A DNA stretch of 64,000 bases. Origin: Nageia nagi. Lineage: Eukaryota > Pinophyta. Positions 46,221 to 57,680 of the stretch are shown piece by piece (the stretch's first letter is position 1; every line of letters begins with the position of its first letter). The notes beneath the pieces were generated by a model that made no database searches, was not told the DNA's origin, and saw only the letters and a program-made list of their open reading frames with translations. Location: positions 19,158,001 to 19,222,000 of the forward strand of contig JBITNC010000002.1 of the NCBI GenBank assembly GCA_050084985.1, written 5' to 3'. A program made the position numbers and the translations under genes.

Positions 46221-47262
46221 TTCGTAACTCTAGTTTGATTCAACATAGAGCCCTAAAGAGAGGAATAAGAAGAAAAGGCCTAGTATACAAAATGACATCT
46301 CTAAAATGACAAAGAGCTTTGAAAGAGAAGCAAATGTAAAAGTGAAGGCCCAAAAAAGCTAATAATATTTTGAAACCATAGAAGTAGCACCCAAACACTT
46401 TTAAGATAGCTATTTACTTTAATAGAAGAAAAAATAGTTATGGAGAACCTTGATAGAGCTATAGATCATTACAAATGATTCTAAAAAAGATGCAGGTGGT
46501 AAAAAAAATTCAAAAGATATAACTATCAATCAAGAAGACTTTAGAAAAGAAGATCAGGCCTATTGAGGCATTTTATGTAACCATTCGATCTTTTTAGTTA
46601 CATTATAGTTACTTTGCTTTCTATATAAGTAAAGTAGTATTAAGGCAAATGGGTTGGAATCCCTACTATTGCCCCTTATATTTGTTTTTGAAGATCTTTT
46701 ATTTCCTCAACAATATGATACTATATTGACCTTTCTTTCCTAACACTTGTTACAATTGTTCTTAATCTAGTTATGTTGTGGCAATTGATGAATGTTTCCT
46801 GAATAATAATAGCAATGTGTTGGAATAACTATGTTTGTTACATGGTAAAATTTATGTTGAGAAATAATTAAGACAGTGAAGGCTTGCTCCGTGGCTACTA
46901 CAATCGGTTCTTGCTAAGGTTCCACATACTATGGAAGCCTATGCTAAACTAGTGATCTACCCCTTTGCTTTATTCCTTGTTACTCTATCTCTATATTTTA
47001 TTCCTCACATTTTTACCCTTTCATTCATTTCCAATTACTTATTATTTATATTTTATGCCCAATGTATAAGGAACTAGCCTTGTCTAGAGATCATATTATC
47101 ATGGATAGTCTATTCATAGTATATAGTTGTTGAGATTGTAGCAGGTGAAGTTATTACACAATCTTAATCAACAACATATATTTTTGGCATGCTTAATGGG
47201 ACACAAAAATTTATTAGTGACTCTATTAGAAGCAAAAATGATGGTAGATATACAAATGATCC
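46217..47262 (+). mobile_element. Tat-2 left LTR plus leader
   Basis: Parallel to 57679-58590, from 'agcattcgtaa' to 'gtatacaaatgat'-type sequence. It contains a TATA-like ctatataagtaaag near 46622. A block at about 46698-46834 is absent from the right copy. Similarity continues past the likely LTR end (near 47180) through a 'ttggcatgcttaatgggac' stretch and 'gtgactctattagaag', which resembles the leader/PBS region of Tat elements, so the exact LTR end is unclear. Confidence 0.75.
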
Positions 47263-47301
47263 CTTTACAGTCATCATTTCATTTTTAAAACTTATAGTTT
47301 T

Positions 47302-48125
47302 ATGTTGTTGTTAGAGTTTATGTGGACAAGATCTAAATATAAGGCGGCAAAAGAAGTTCTAGAATTTAGAGAGCTTGATGTTTCTAAGAGAAAGACCCTA
47401 ATCAAGTCTATATGTTTGGGTAGTATTAGTACTTTAATAATGTCATATAAACTAGTACCTTTTAATCTTCCTAGTAAAGTTGTTTCTCTTAAGATGGCTA
47501 ATGCAGCTCCAAATATTTATCTTGCTACTTTACATGATATCCTAGTTGGTGTTTTTAAAACTTTACCAGAGTTTGATGCAATGATAGAGAAAATAGATTA
47601 TGAGCATTATGTGGATGTATTTGATTTGGCTAAGATTCATAATATTTAGCATGAAGATGTTATGGTGAGACTACTAGTGTAGTCATTTAAGGGCAAGGTC
47701 CTTGATTGGTACCAAGGCCTTGCTAATGGATCTATTACTTCATGGGCCTAGTTGGTAGAACCCTTCATTTTAGAGTTCAATGAAGTAGGAGATCCTTTCT
47801 TCTTGTTAACCCAATTTACTTCTATCTAAAGATATGAATAAGAGAATATTCCAAATTTTGACATCAGGTTCTAGAAGTCTTGGAGAGAGTTTTGGTGTTA
47901 ATTAGGCCTTAACATACATAAGCTTTGATGTATTATCTAAGAACCTTCCCTCTAAATCTTTCATTATGGATTCAAAATTTTGGTGTTAATACATTTCCAA
48001 AATTTTATAAGCTAGCAGCATTTGTTGAAGCTTGTCTCATTTCTGTAGGAAAATTACCAATCCGAATGCCTATGCCATACTTTTCAATATTACCTCATAA
48101 TCAGGTATTAAGCCCTTAAGGAATC
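47302..48125 (+). pseudogene. Tat-2 gag
   Basis: The open frame 47302-47649 includes KMANAAPNIYLATLHDILVG and EKIDYEHYVDVFDLAKIHNI. Continuing through stops come VMVRLLV, SFKGKVLDWYQGLANGSITSW and VEPFILEFNEVGDPF (about 47665-47795), then LLTQFTSI. A further open frame (47925-48119) reads MMYYLRTFPLNLSLWI and LISVGKLPIRMPMPYF. The 'SFKGKA-WY' and 'W..L...F' pattern is that of the gypsy capsid. Confidence 0.8.
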
Positions 48126-49030
48126 TGTATGGCCCCACCTCTAGCTAGTATTCCTACTTTTATACAATAGTCTCCTTTAGCCTTGACTACCCCAATAACA
48201 CCTTTGGCTTTACCTACTCCATCTCAATCTGGAGTAAATTAGGACCAACACAAAATGAGATCCAAGAATTGAAAGTATTGTGTTGAAACATGGATAACCA
48301 AATTACTTTTTTCAATAGATAGAATAATGCTAGAAGATTCTTGTATTTGGCTATTGAAAATTTTTAAAATCAACATGTTTTAGCAAAAAATATGGATCTG
48401 GTTTCTTCTTCCAAACAAGTGGTGAGCTTATGCTTAGCTTTTAATGATGCTCATGAGCAAACATATTTCCCTATCTATCAGTATTAGGAATATTTATCAA
48501 GGAATGGGGGAATTTCTCCTCCAAGCATGACTAATGATATAAGTTGAAATGTCAACTTGATGAATTTTGCTCCATCTGATGTTGGTGTCTTTGTTGTGGA
48601 GACAAGGTCTATAAAGAGGACATATATATCATATTAATAGGATATAAAGTTTGAACCCCAAAAGAACTAGGATCTATTAACTATTAAGAAAGCTGATGTT
48701 ACTGCTAGTTCTAAAGATAAAGCACCTGCAAAAGAAGTTTTACCTCATAAATTATCAGTTTTGAAATATAAACAGATGCCTAAAATTAGTGAGGCTAGTG
48801 ATTATATCATCTAGAAATTATAATTCCCTTCACTCACCAAACAACAGAGGAGAGATGATACTCAATAATTCCAACAAAAATTTGTAGATATATATGGTAA
48901 GCCTCAACCTATTCCTAATTTCATTATTATTGAGGAATTAAAAAGAAATTCAAATAGGGTGTCTTTTTTTGATGCATTAAAGATTCTTGGGCAAATTGAC
49001 CTATTGATAATAACTTAATTGCATTAAATG
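48126..49030 (+). pseudogene. Tat-2 gag-protease linker, heavily broken
   Basis: Begins Pro-rich (about 48130-48230) and then falls into many frames. A segment near 48880-49030 corresponds to the helical linker before protease. No zinc knuckle could be identified. Confidence 0.5.
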
Positions 49031-49035
49031 AAGGA

Positions 49036-49430
49036 ATGGATAGGGTGTTAAACTTGTTCAAAATATTTAAGTATCCAAGAATGGGAAAAAATAAGCCCCC
49101 AACTTTCTATATGACTTTAGAAATTGAAGGGTATGTGTTAAATAAATGTTTACTTGACTTTGGAGTAGCCACTACTATCATACCTAAAGCAGTATGTGAT
49201 GTCATGGGATTACCCCTTATAAGGACATCTATAGGAGTATTAAAATTAGATTCAACACTAGTGAAAACTGTTGGTGTTATTAAAGATATAGTTATGAAAT
49301 TGCACAAGTGTCATTTTGTGGTTATTATGCAAGAAATTGTAGTGGTTGAACTAACTCCTTTGTTTTGGTTATGTCTATCCTAGGAGTTCATAGTAAACAT
49401 AAGAGGTTATCTAGCAATGGACTATAGTCA
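49036..49430 (+). pseudogene. Tat-2 aspartic protease
   Basis: 115-codon open stretch. PPTFYMTLEIEGYVLNKCLL is followed by the active site, which reads D-F-G (about 49155-49163) where D-S/T-G is expected, and then VATTIIPKAVCDVMGLPLIRT. GVLKLDSTLVKTVGVIKDI corresponds to the flap region. The frame is open but the Ser/Thr of the catalytic triad is replaced by Phe, so activity is unlikely. Confidence 0.85.
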
Positions 49431-49679
49431 TTATCTAATTCCTTGTGGGGACAAAAGGGTTAGACTAGAAAATGAAAAGATTGTTGATGTGTATGTTAAA
49501 AAAAGAGGAAGTTAATGTAGTGTTGAGTCAATTAGAGGAGACAAATTAGTTATTAGAATAATTGCAGATTGAGGACCCCATATTCTATGAATATGCTTAA
49601 CACAATCCATGATGTGGAGTTTGAGAATTACTATTTGATGGAATTAGATTATTTCATACCCAAAGTCACTATTAAAAAC

Positions 49680-50110
49680 TTTAAACAAGGTGAGATTTGG
49701 GAAATATTCTTTGATGGAGCTAGATCCAAAAATGGATTAGGCACTTGAATAGTATTGATTAATCCTACAAAAAATTTCTACAAGTTTTCATATAGACTTA
49801 CATGGTAATGGACCAATAATGTAGCCAAATATGAAGCCCTTTTTCCTAGTTTAGAACAAGTGATATAAATGAAGATCAAATGCTTGATAATCAAAGGGGA
49901 CTTAGAATTAGTGGTGAATCAAGTTATAAAAAAATATTTTATAAAGCATCATTATCTAAAATCTTATAGAAATAAGGTATGGGATTTGTTTGAAAACTTT
50001 GAAGCCCTACATATATAGTTAGTCCCCAGAAGGTTCAATTTGGAAGCTGATGCTCTGGCTCAAATGGGAGCCAATTTTGATCCTAAAAATGATTGGTTCT
50101 AGACAAAGGG
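49680..50110 (+). pseudogene. Tat-2 archaeal-type RNase H located before RT
   Basis: A complete RNase H domain of the RVT_3 / archaeal type lies in one frame with four or five stops. IWEIFFDGARSKNGLGT is followed by a position corresponding to TNNVAKYEALFPSLEQV, then IIKGDLELVVNQVIKKYF and, at the end, VPRRFNLEADALAQMGANF. The D-E-D-D catalytic acids (FFDG, KYEA, KGDL, EADA) are all present. In Tat/Ogre elements this domain normally lies between RNase H and integrase, as in Tat-1. Here nothing similar is found between 51700 and 51960, so the domain appears to have a different position rather than to be duplicated. Confidence 0.82.
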
Positions 50111-50199
50111 TGTTCAACTCATTTTTAGACCCTCTATTCTAGATAATTATTCCTTTTGGTAAGTTTTTCAAGACAAAGCTTAAATCGATTAGTTCTTAT

Positions 50200-51130
50200 T
50201 TCAGTAGTCTATGTGCCATGCTATTTTAGAGGAAGATCTAGATTATTTCAAGGAACAAGATATGATTCAACTGAATAATAACACCATTCCAAAGGATTTG
50301 ATTCCATTTAAAGGATTTTTTTATAGAAAGGATCAAGCTAAAATAAGAGATATCAACATAAATCTTGATAATTTTAGAGAATATGAAATATTTCCTAGAA
50401 AATTTATTAAAGTTGGTACATGCAACATTATTCAAAAAACTAAAAAAATCATATAGTTGTGCAAAGTTTATGCCGATATAATTGCTTGGTCTTATGAGGA
50501 TTTAAAGGTGTTTGATAAATCTATAATTCAACATACTATTGAATCAATCAAAGATGCCAAACCTATGAGATAGAAACAAAGGCCTATCAATCCTAAGATA
50601 GAGCTTGCCATGAAATAGGAAGTATTAAAGTTGTAAAAATTTGATATAATTTATCCCATAAAATATTTTACATGGGTAGATAACTTGGTTCCTATTAGGA
50701 AAAAGAATGGAGAGATCCAACTATGTGTAGATTTCATAGGTTTGAATAGATTTTCTTTGAAAGATCATTATCCTTTTCCCACAATAGAACAAATATTAAA
50801 CACTATAGCTAGAGAAAAATGCTTCTATTTGATAGATGGTTTCTCTGAATACAATAAAATATGGGTTAAAATGAATATCAATTAAAGAATGCCTTCACCA
50901 CAAAATGGGGAATGTTTGCCTTTCAAAGGATTCCTTTTGGGCTATCTAATGTTAGAGCCACATTACCATGTTTGATAAATAAAAGCTTATTGGTATATCT
51001 AGATAACATTACCATATTCTCACATAAGAAATAGGAACATATTCAACATCTAGATCATCCTGTTATTAAATACAAGAAATTTGGAATTTTCATTAATCCA
51101 AAAAAGTTTATCTTTGTAGTAAATGAAGGT
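50200..51130 (+). pseudogene. Tat-2 reverse transcriptase and N-terminal extension
   Basis: The open frame 50211-50456 (ending about FPRKFIKVGTCNII) leads into AWSYEDLKVFDKSIIQHTI (about 50485-50540) and KQRPINPKIELAMK. The open frame 50685-50885 has LVPIRKKNGEIQLCVDF, LNRFSLKDHYPFPTIEQIL and FYLIDGFSEYNKI. The later fingers/palm region is frameshifted, with FAFQRIPFG-like sequence near 50920. The catalytic box reads YLDN near 50995-51009, so one Asp is changed. Confidence 0.85.
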
Positions 51131-51134
51131 AAAC

Positions 51135-51960
51135 TCAGGTCATGTTATTTGTAAAGAAGGATGGTCCATTGATCTGGATAGAGTTGAGGCCATTAATAGT
51201 ATATCTCTACCTTCTAACAAAAAAGTGTTGGAGTCTTTTTTAGGATAAATCAATTTTGTAAGAATATTTATCCATGATTTCTCAGGTATCATTAGACCTA
51301 TTAATCCAATGTTAAAAAAAGATGCCTCTTTTATATGAAATAAAGAAGGGAAGCAAGCTTTCAAACAAATCAAATCAATAATAACCAAAGCTTTGGTATT
51401 AATAAATCCAAATTTTAATAAAGAATTCATATTATATGCATATGGTTCCCAAGTAAGTATTGCTGCTATGTTAACATAAAAAGATGATAATAATGATGAA
51501 CACCCTATTGCTTTCTTTAGTCAAACTATGAATAATTGTGAAGAGAAGTCCACTTTCATTGAAAAATAAGTGTTAGCAATCTTGAAGGCCCTCAACAAGC
51601 TAAAACATTATGTATCTCAAAGTAATATATTGGTCCTAACCATTCACCCAGATGTTAGGTCTTATATTATGCAAGGTTAGATGGGTGAGGGAAGACCCAG
51701 GTGGATCTCCAAAATCCTTAAATATGATGTAGAGATTCACCTTACCAAGCTAATAAGGGGAAGATCTCTTTGCAAACAACTAGCAAGTAAAATGGATCAA
51801 GGGGAAATAATGATGTATTTCATGGAACATGAGGATCTGGATGCAAGTCCTGATGATGAGGTAGGAGATTGGATGTCTCGGTTAGGTAAGTGCTTTCAAA
51901 CCAAAAAATTGCCTTCCCACCTCAATGCTTCACAAAGAATGAGATTTAAAATTCATGCCT
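51135..51960 (+). pseudogene. Tat-2 RT thumb, RNase H and linker
   Basis: GHVICKEGWSIDLDRVEAI (about 51140-51195), SFLG then INFVRIFIHDFSGIIRPI (51230-51300) and KEGKQAFKQIKSIITKALVL are followed by RNase H: FILYAYGSQVSIAAMLT, PIAFFSQTMNN and EKSTFIEK with VLAILKALNKLKHYV (51425-51615). The open frame 51681-51962 reads RPRWISKILKYDVEIHLTKL and ends with the linker to integrase (WMSRLGKCFQTKKLP, SQRMRFKIHA). Confidence 0.83.
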
Positions 51961-53110
51961 AAAACTATATGAAGATAAATCAAGTTCTCTACATAAGAAA
52001 CCATGATAGGGTCTTGTTAAAGTGGTTGCCTTCATCCAAAACTACCCAATTAATCAAAGAGTTCCATTTCAAGGTTTTTGGAGGACATTATTTTGGCTAT
52101 ACTATAGTAGGAAAAATTGTATAGGTAGGTTATTATTGGCCTACCATTTTCCAAGAAGCATTTCCAAAAGCTAAGAGCTATGAGAAATGTTAGAATTTTG
52201 TATGTCAGAGGAGAAATGTAGCTTTGCCATTCCAACAAATTATTGTAGAAGAACCCTTCTAGCAATGGGGGTTGGGTTTCATTGGGGTCATTAATCCTAA
52301 TTCTTCAACCAAATACAAATTTAGTCTCACTACAACTGATTATTTTACCAAGTGGTATAAGGCTAAAGCTATTAGAGAAGTAGATCAAAAAACCATCATT
52401 AAGTTCATTGAAAGACTAATAACTAGGTATGGAATCCCTCAAATAATTATATCTGATAATGGTCTGAGTTTCTTTGGGGCTAAAGTATTTGAGTTTGTAT
52501 TGAAGTATGGTATTTACTGGAGAACTTCCTTGAATTATTATCCTCAAGGTAATGGATTAGCTGAATCTACTAACAAAAACCTTGTAAGGATCTTAAAAAG
52601 AATAATGGAGGATAATCCCTATTAATGGCATGAGAAGCTAAATTGGGCTTTATGGGTGAATAGGATTATTGTTAAACCTTCAATCAAAACCAATCCTTAT
52701 GTGCTTATATATGGTAAAAGGGTTCAATTATCAAATCATAGAGAGTTCCCAGCTCTAAGGATTGCTCAAGAATATAGTGGTGAGTTTGAATCATTACAAG
52801 TCTAAATGAATAAACTATTACATCTCAAAGAATCTTGAGAAAAAGATTATATGGATTTGCAAGCAAGCAACAAAATTATAAAGAAATGGTTTGATAGCCA
52901 AAAAGCATCATCAAAAGCTTTAGAGAGGGAGAGTTGGTTCTAAAATGGGATGAAGATAGGGAAAATCTAGGTAAACATAAGAAGTTTGAATCATTATGGT
53001 CTAAGCCTTATATAATAGCAAAATGTATTGCAGAGAATGCCTTCATATTGGCCAAGCTTGATAGGCATGAATTACCAATTATAGTAAATGGACAACATTT
53101 AAAGCATTAT
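51960..53110 (+). pseudogene. Tat-2 integrase, catalytic core frame intact
   Basis: The zinc-binding part is present with stops (FHFKVFGGHYF, GYYWPTIF, AKSYEKC; 52060-52200). The core is one open 117-codon stretch (52272-52625): LTTTDYFTKWYKAKAI, TRYGIPQIIISDNGLSFFG, LNYYPQGNGLAESTNKNL. The three catalytic acids (D before YFTKW, D in SDNG, E in AEST) are all retained. The C-terminal half (LNWALWVNRII, YGKRVQL, then EKDYMDLQ and KWFDSQKA) is frameshifted and ends near 53110. With the surrounding stops it cannot be expressed as a whole. Confidence 0.88.
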
Positions 53111-53114
53111 TAGC

Positions 53115-53800
53115 CTGCATTGGTAGGGAATTAAGTTGAAGTGGATAAATATTACCTTGTAAATATGATGAATATTTTGGAGTGTGTTTGCTTTATGCAT
53201 TTATTTTACTTGTTTTTCCACGGTCTTGATTCCCAACAAAGTCATGTTAGCATTTAATGAATTTAGTTCAACTGTTACATTGTGCAAAGAATACTAAATA
53301 AGGGAGTATACATAATTCATCTTTAATGAAAGTATAAATGCATTGCTCATACAAGGATTTGAAGGTATTCAAGATAAAATCTATATCCTTGAGCAATTGG
53401 TTTCAATTGAGAACAAGGTTTTCCCAAGTAGATAAAGTTTCCAAGTTTAGAGCATTTGATATCTGAGTTTTGTGAAAAGTGAGAAGTTTGAAAGCATTAT
53501 TGCAATAAGAGAATCAATATTCAAGGGTAGTTTTAGTGTTTTAAAGCAATTTAAATGTATCATGCTCAAGGTAAGAATTTGAAGAAGTTCACGGGATACT
53601 GATATCATTGCAAAAAATAATAATCCAAAGGGAACAATTGAATTTAAGTGTCCTAGTTTTAGTTTTAATCATATTGCACATTCACGTATGGGATCTAGCT
53701 TCATGTACTTCATCCCACATAGATATATTCCTACCTTAGAGCTAATTAAATTGATAAAGGGAGCCTTTTAACCATCAGATAAGGTAGTTAGGGACTTGTA
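53115..53800 (+). other. Spacer between Tat-2 integrase and extra ORF
   Basis: No coding resemblance. It may act as the untranslated leader of the following ORF. The phrase 'ttgagcaattggtttcaattgagaacaagg' region shows no repeat. Confidence 0.4.
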
Positions 53801-53807
53801 GGGAAAA

Positions 53808-56800
53808 ATGGTTTTGAATTTAACTCCCCAAGCCTTCATCATTGCTTTCAAGCCACCTACATCTCAAACAACCCCTATTTTATTAGATCTTGATATGAGA
53901 CCTTCCCTTGCAATGAGCTTGAAGGTTGTAAATTGGATGGAGAAATATTCTACCATAGATTTAATGGAATTCCCACAAATAGATGTCCCCATTTCTCTTT
54001 TCTTTTAGCACCTTCAATTGCTTCTATCTATGATTAGGATAGTGATGGGAGAAGAAACAGACATATTTGCATCACCTACTCAACTAGACATTACTTATAG
54101 AATCTCTAATCCTTCTAGTCCTATCATATTTGATTGGCCAATAGTAATTTTATATAGTATCATAAATTAGTTAACCATAATAGATGATGGTTCCCATTTT
54201 GCTTATGCATCATAGATTGTTTGGCTTTTCATCCATCAAAACCCTAACTCCTTCATCAGGTTATAATTGAGGAAAATTGATAGTAATAAAGATGTTAGGT
54301 TTGTGGATAATTAGAATGAAGAAATTACATCTTTGGGATGTTATTACTCATTTTATAGAACATTTATTAGTCTAAGCCATGGCTTTGATTAGCACACCAC
54401 TACCTAGACTATCAAAAGCTTCTAGGTTTTATTTGAGAATCCCTTAGGGTGAGATCAAAGATTGGTATTTTGAAAAAGAGTGGAACTATCATCTAATTAT
54501 ATGGGTATTTTGAAACTCCTTTTCTATTACCCATACATGTGACAAATTGGGTCTTTATCATGGAGTATGCCTAACAATTACACTACATAGATTCCAAATA
54601 TGGTACTATGACCAAGAAAAGGTAGATCTATCTGATTCCCCATAAAATTAATAATTTGGTGCTTCAAGATAGGGGAGGATGTGAATTATTAAAGAAAAAA
54701 ATTAACTATGATGAAGCTAAAGAGGCTAAATCATTACTAGTTGTATGATCCAAAAGATTATTTCCAAAAGAAAATGAAATTACAATCGAACCTACCAAGT
54801 TTAGGATTGATTAGAGACTTGAAAATTGAGTAATGGAGGAATAGGGGAGAAAATGAAGCCCTAATGCCCATGGCCATGGTCACCAAGTATTTGCTCCTAC
54901 CATGGCTAATTTTTTATGAAATTAAAGTGAATAATGACCCTAAGAAGTATGGCATTTCAAAGAACATCATAAAGAAGCTTAAGAGTAATAAGTGGTCTGT
55001 AAAGAAGATTATAGCTTTTAATCAGTACTAGATTGAATCCAAGAATTAGTTTGCACCATTAGAGTTAGACATGGATGATATATTCATAAAGATATGGCAT
55101 CTAGAGCATCCTAATGATGATTCATTAGATGAATACTCTTTGAATGGAGAAGAAAGTAACCAAAAGGAAGAGCAAGCCTAAGCATCAGAAGAAAATGTTC
55201 TAGAGAATTCTCCATAGAATGTTGAGAAGGTATATTATTCAAAAAGAAAAGCTCAAACCAATCCTAAAAGCATACAACCATGGAAGTGTATCACCCAAAC
55301 CACTCCATGCTTAGGTACACACTCTCAACACTCTACTTCTTCTATTTCAATTTTTCAATTAATCTTAGTTGTGTCTCCTTCATCAGTTGCACCAATAATA
55401 CCGATGCCAACTCCTTTCCCATTTTCATATCACCAGTCCTTATATTTACATCAACATTAACCACACCTATGCCAATCACACCTAAAGCACTTCCACCTCC
55501 ACTCTCCACCTGAACTACATAATTTATCACCCCTCTCACTCAATTTCCCTCTATGTCTACAAATCTGCTTTCACCAGTAAACCTAATCATCAATGTCAAC
55601 CTAGGCCTTGCCCAAATTAGCCCTTCAACATTGACCAAGCAAATCATATCAGTACCAATGCAAGATCTGATTCCTAATTCAACATTTATCATTATTTTTA
55701 GCTAGTAGGTATCTATCAATGGGATAATGCACTAGTACTAGCAAGTGAAGGCTAATCAGGAGGCTTGGATGGATAAGTAGCTAAAGAAGATTCTTATACC
55801 AAGCAATATAGTAAGGCTCCAAAGTATTTTGGACTCCAACAGTAAGGTCTTGGAGATGGCAATTGCTCATGAATCTTAAGAAGGTCTTAGGGACCTCACA
55901 ACCATGAATACAAGAATCAAGATAGACTTGGCCAATGTACCCAGGTAAGATAAGAATGAGTTATTGCACATTGTAGTTAACTTGAATATTTTTGAGGCCA
56001 CCAAGCTAGAATTTAAGTATAATAAGGTGTTCATGTCTAATGAGTCACTTAAGAGGTAGCTAGAGCTTCAAAATTCCAAGTTAAAATCTATAAATAATCA
56101 AATTGATGGGTTGAAGAAAGCTTTGGTCAATGCTCCTATAGTTGATACATTAGCAAAGAAGAATGTTGTGCTTATCAAAAAAGATGTAGATTTGGGCAAG
56201 AAGGAAGCTATCATTATGGTAAAGGACCAATATATAGCAAATAAAGATACTAAAATTACATTAAAGGATGCAACCATTGGTAGTCTGAATGCTAATTTGG
56301 CATAGCTATAACAACTTGCCCATACAAACAAAGTAGACAAGGTATTTTTACTAAAGATAAAAGAAGAATTCTAGAATTCAATCACTCTAGACTTGAAAAT
56401 TATGATACAATTTTAAAATCATGTGGAGGTTTTCTTTGGAGGGTTAAATAAGCTCAGTGTAGAGGTGCTTAAGAAGAAAGCTAGTTGTGAACTACTAATA
56501 AAGGATGCAAAGAAGGCAATTGAAAAAATGAGCAAAGTATTTGATGAATAATTAAAGGCTTTGAATTTGGGTAGTAGAATAGAGATATTAACATGGATTA
56601 CTCACCCTTTATAGGGAAAAGGAGTCTATTATAGTATAGAAAAAGCTTTCTCAAATGATAGAGCAAGATTGATTCTTTGAAAGGAGAACTGCAAGACATA
56701 GTGTCATTGGGGATACTAGTTTTATGGAAAATGGATAAAGCACCCATCCTAGATGCAAAATTTTTAAGCAAAATACAAGAGGTTGGGATAGATAGTTTAG

Positions 56801-57060
56801 ATGTTGATAGCTTAATAGCTTTGTTCAATGAGAAAAGTATACTGCAATTCTTTGAGTACTATGAAAAGATAAAAGTTAATCTATAGAAATTCCTCTAGAC
56901 TCATGGGCAAATTTCCTATGATATTTCTAATTTAATGCCTTTGGCTAAATTTCAATTGAAGGATATATCTAATGTCCAAGAGAATTGGCATAAAGTGTAG
57001 CAGTTAATCAATGGTTAAGTGATGTTTTCAAGTATTCTACCTATCTAGGTCCCAAATTTG
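53808..57060 (+). pseudogene. Tat-2 extra ORF after pol, about 1,080 codons, function unknown
   Basis: Plus-strand coding sequence can be followed, through stops and frame changes, from an ATG at 53808 to about 57060. Its N-terminal part (open 53808-54008) reads FIIAFKPPTSQTTPILLDLD and VVNWMEKYSTIDLMEF. The central part includes DGSHFAYAS and HVTNWVFIMEY, then KKINYDEAKEAKSLL. It becomes acidic near 55100-55200 and Pro/Ser/Thr-rich at about 55280-55700. The C-terminal third (about 55750-56900) is Lys/Glu/Leu-rich with heptad-like spacing (DTLAKKNVVLIKKDVDLGKK at about 56145), a likely coiled coil. No transmembrane segment was found, which argues against an envelope-like protein. I do not recognise the family. 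Confidence 0.6.
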
Positions 57061-57228
57061 TTTTGATAAGGTGAAATTTTCCCTTAGAAGTTCCCATAAT
57101 GTATACTTATATATAAGTCTACATCTTTGGGAAGACCTTGGAAGTGTATTTAATATTTTTGAAGCATTCTTTTGTAGTTGTGAATATTTTGGAGTATTTG
57201 AAATGAAAATAAACTAAGTATAAAGGGA

Positions 57229-57680
57229 TTTAAGGAGAGATGACATCATTCAAAGTAGCAAAGTTCATTTTTGTCTTATCACTAGACTCAAGAGATGATG
57301 ATGTCATTAAAGGAGTTTGCAAAGTGTAGAGGTCCTATTTTGGTTCTTTATTTTGAGCTTGAGGAGAGATGATTTCATACAGAGAATTCAAAATTCCAAA
57401 GTTTGCTTGACCTAGTAACCTTGGGAAGAAGTAGAGTAAAAATGGCTAAGTATAAGACATTTCCTAGTGTGACATCACCCAAAGCATGAAAGTTTCATTT
57501 TTGTCTTATAATCAAACTTGAAGAGAGATGACAACATAAAGAGGATGTGTGGCCCCTAAAGAAGATAGAATAGAAAAGAAATGAACCATAGAATATGACC
57601 TTGGAGGAAGTACTACAGAATGCGAAGGTCCCATTTTTGTTCTTACCACTAGGCTCAAGATAAATGATGTCATCTATGAG
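57229..57680 (+). repeat. Tandem repeats before the Tat-2 right LTR
   Basis: A phrase like 'tcatttttgtcttatcact-gactcaagagagatgatg' recurs at about 57265, 57332, 57493 and 57630, with partial units at 57229 and 57395. Spacing is about 70-80 bases or multiples of it. As in Tat-1 and at 4755-5045, the array sits in the 3' untranslated region. Confidence 0.7.

Noticed and set aside
53808-57060. Host gene interpretation for the long ORF after Tat-2 pol
   Set aside because: It lies between integrase and the 3' tandem repeats/LTR on the same strand with no introns or promoter evident, so an element-encoded ORF is more economical, though not proven.
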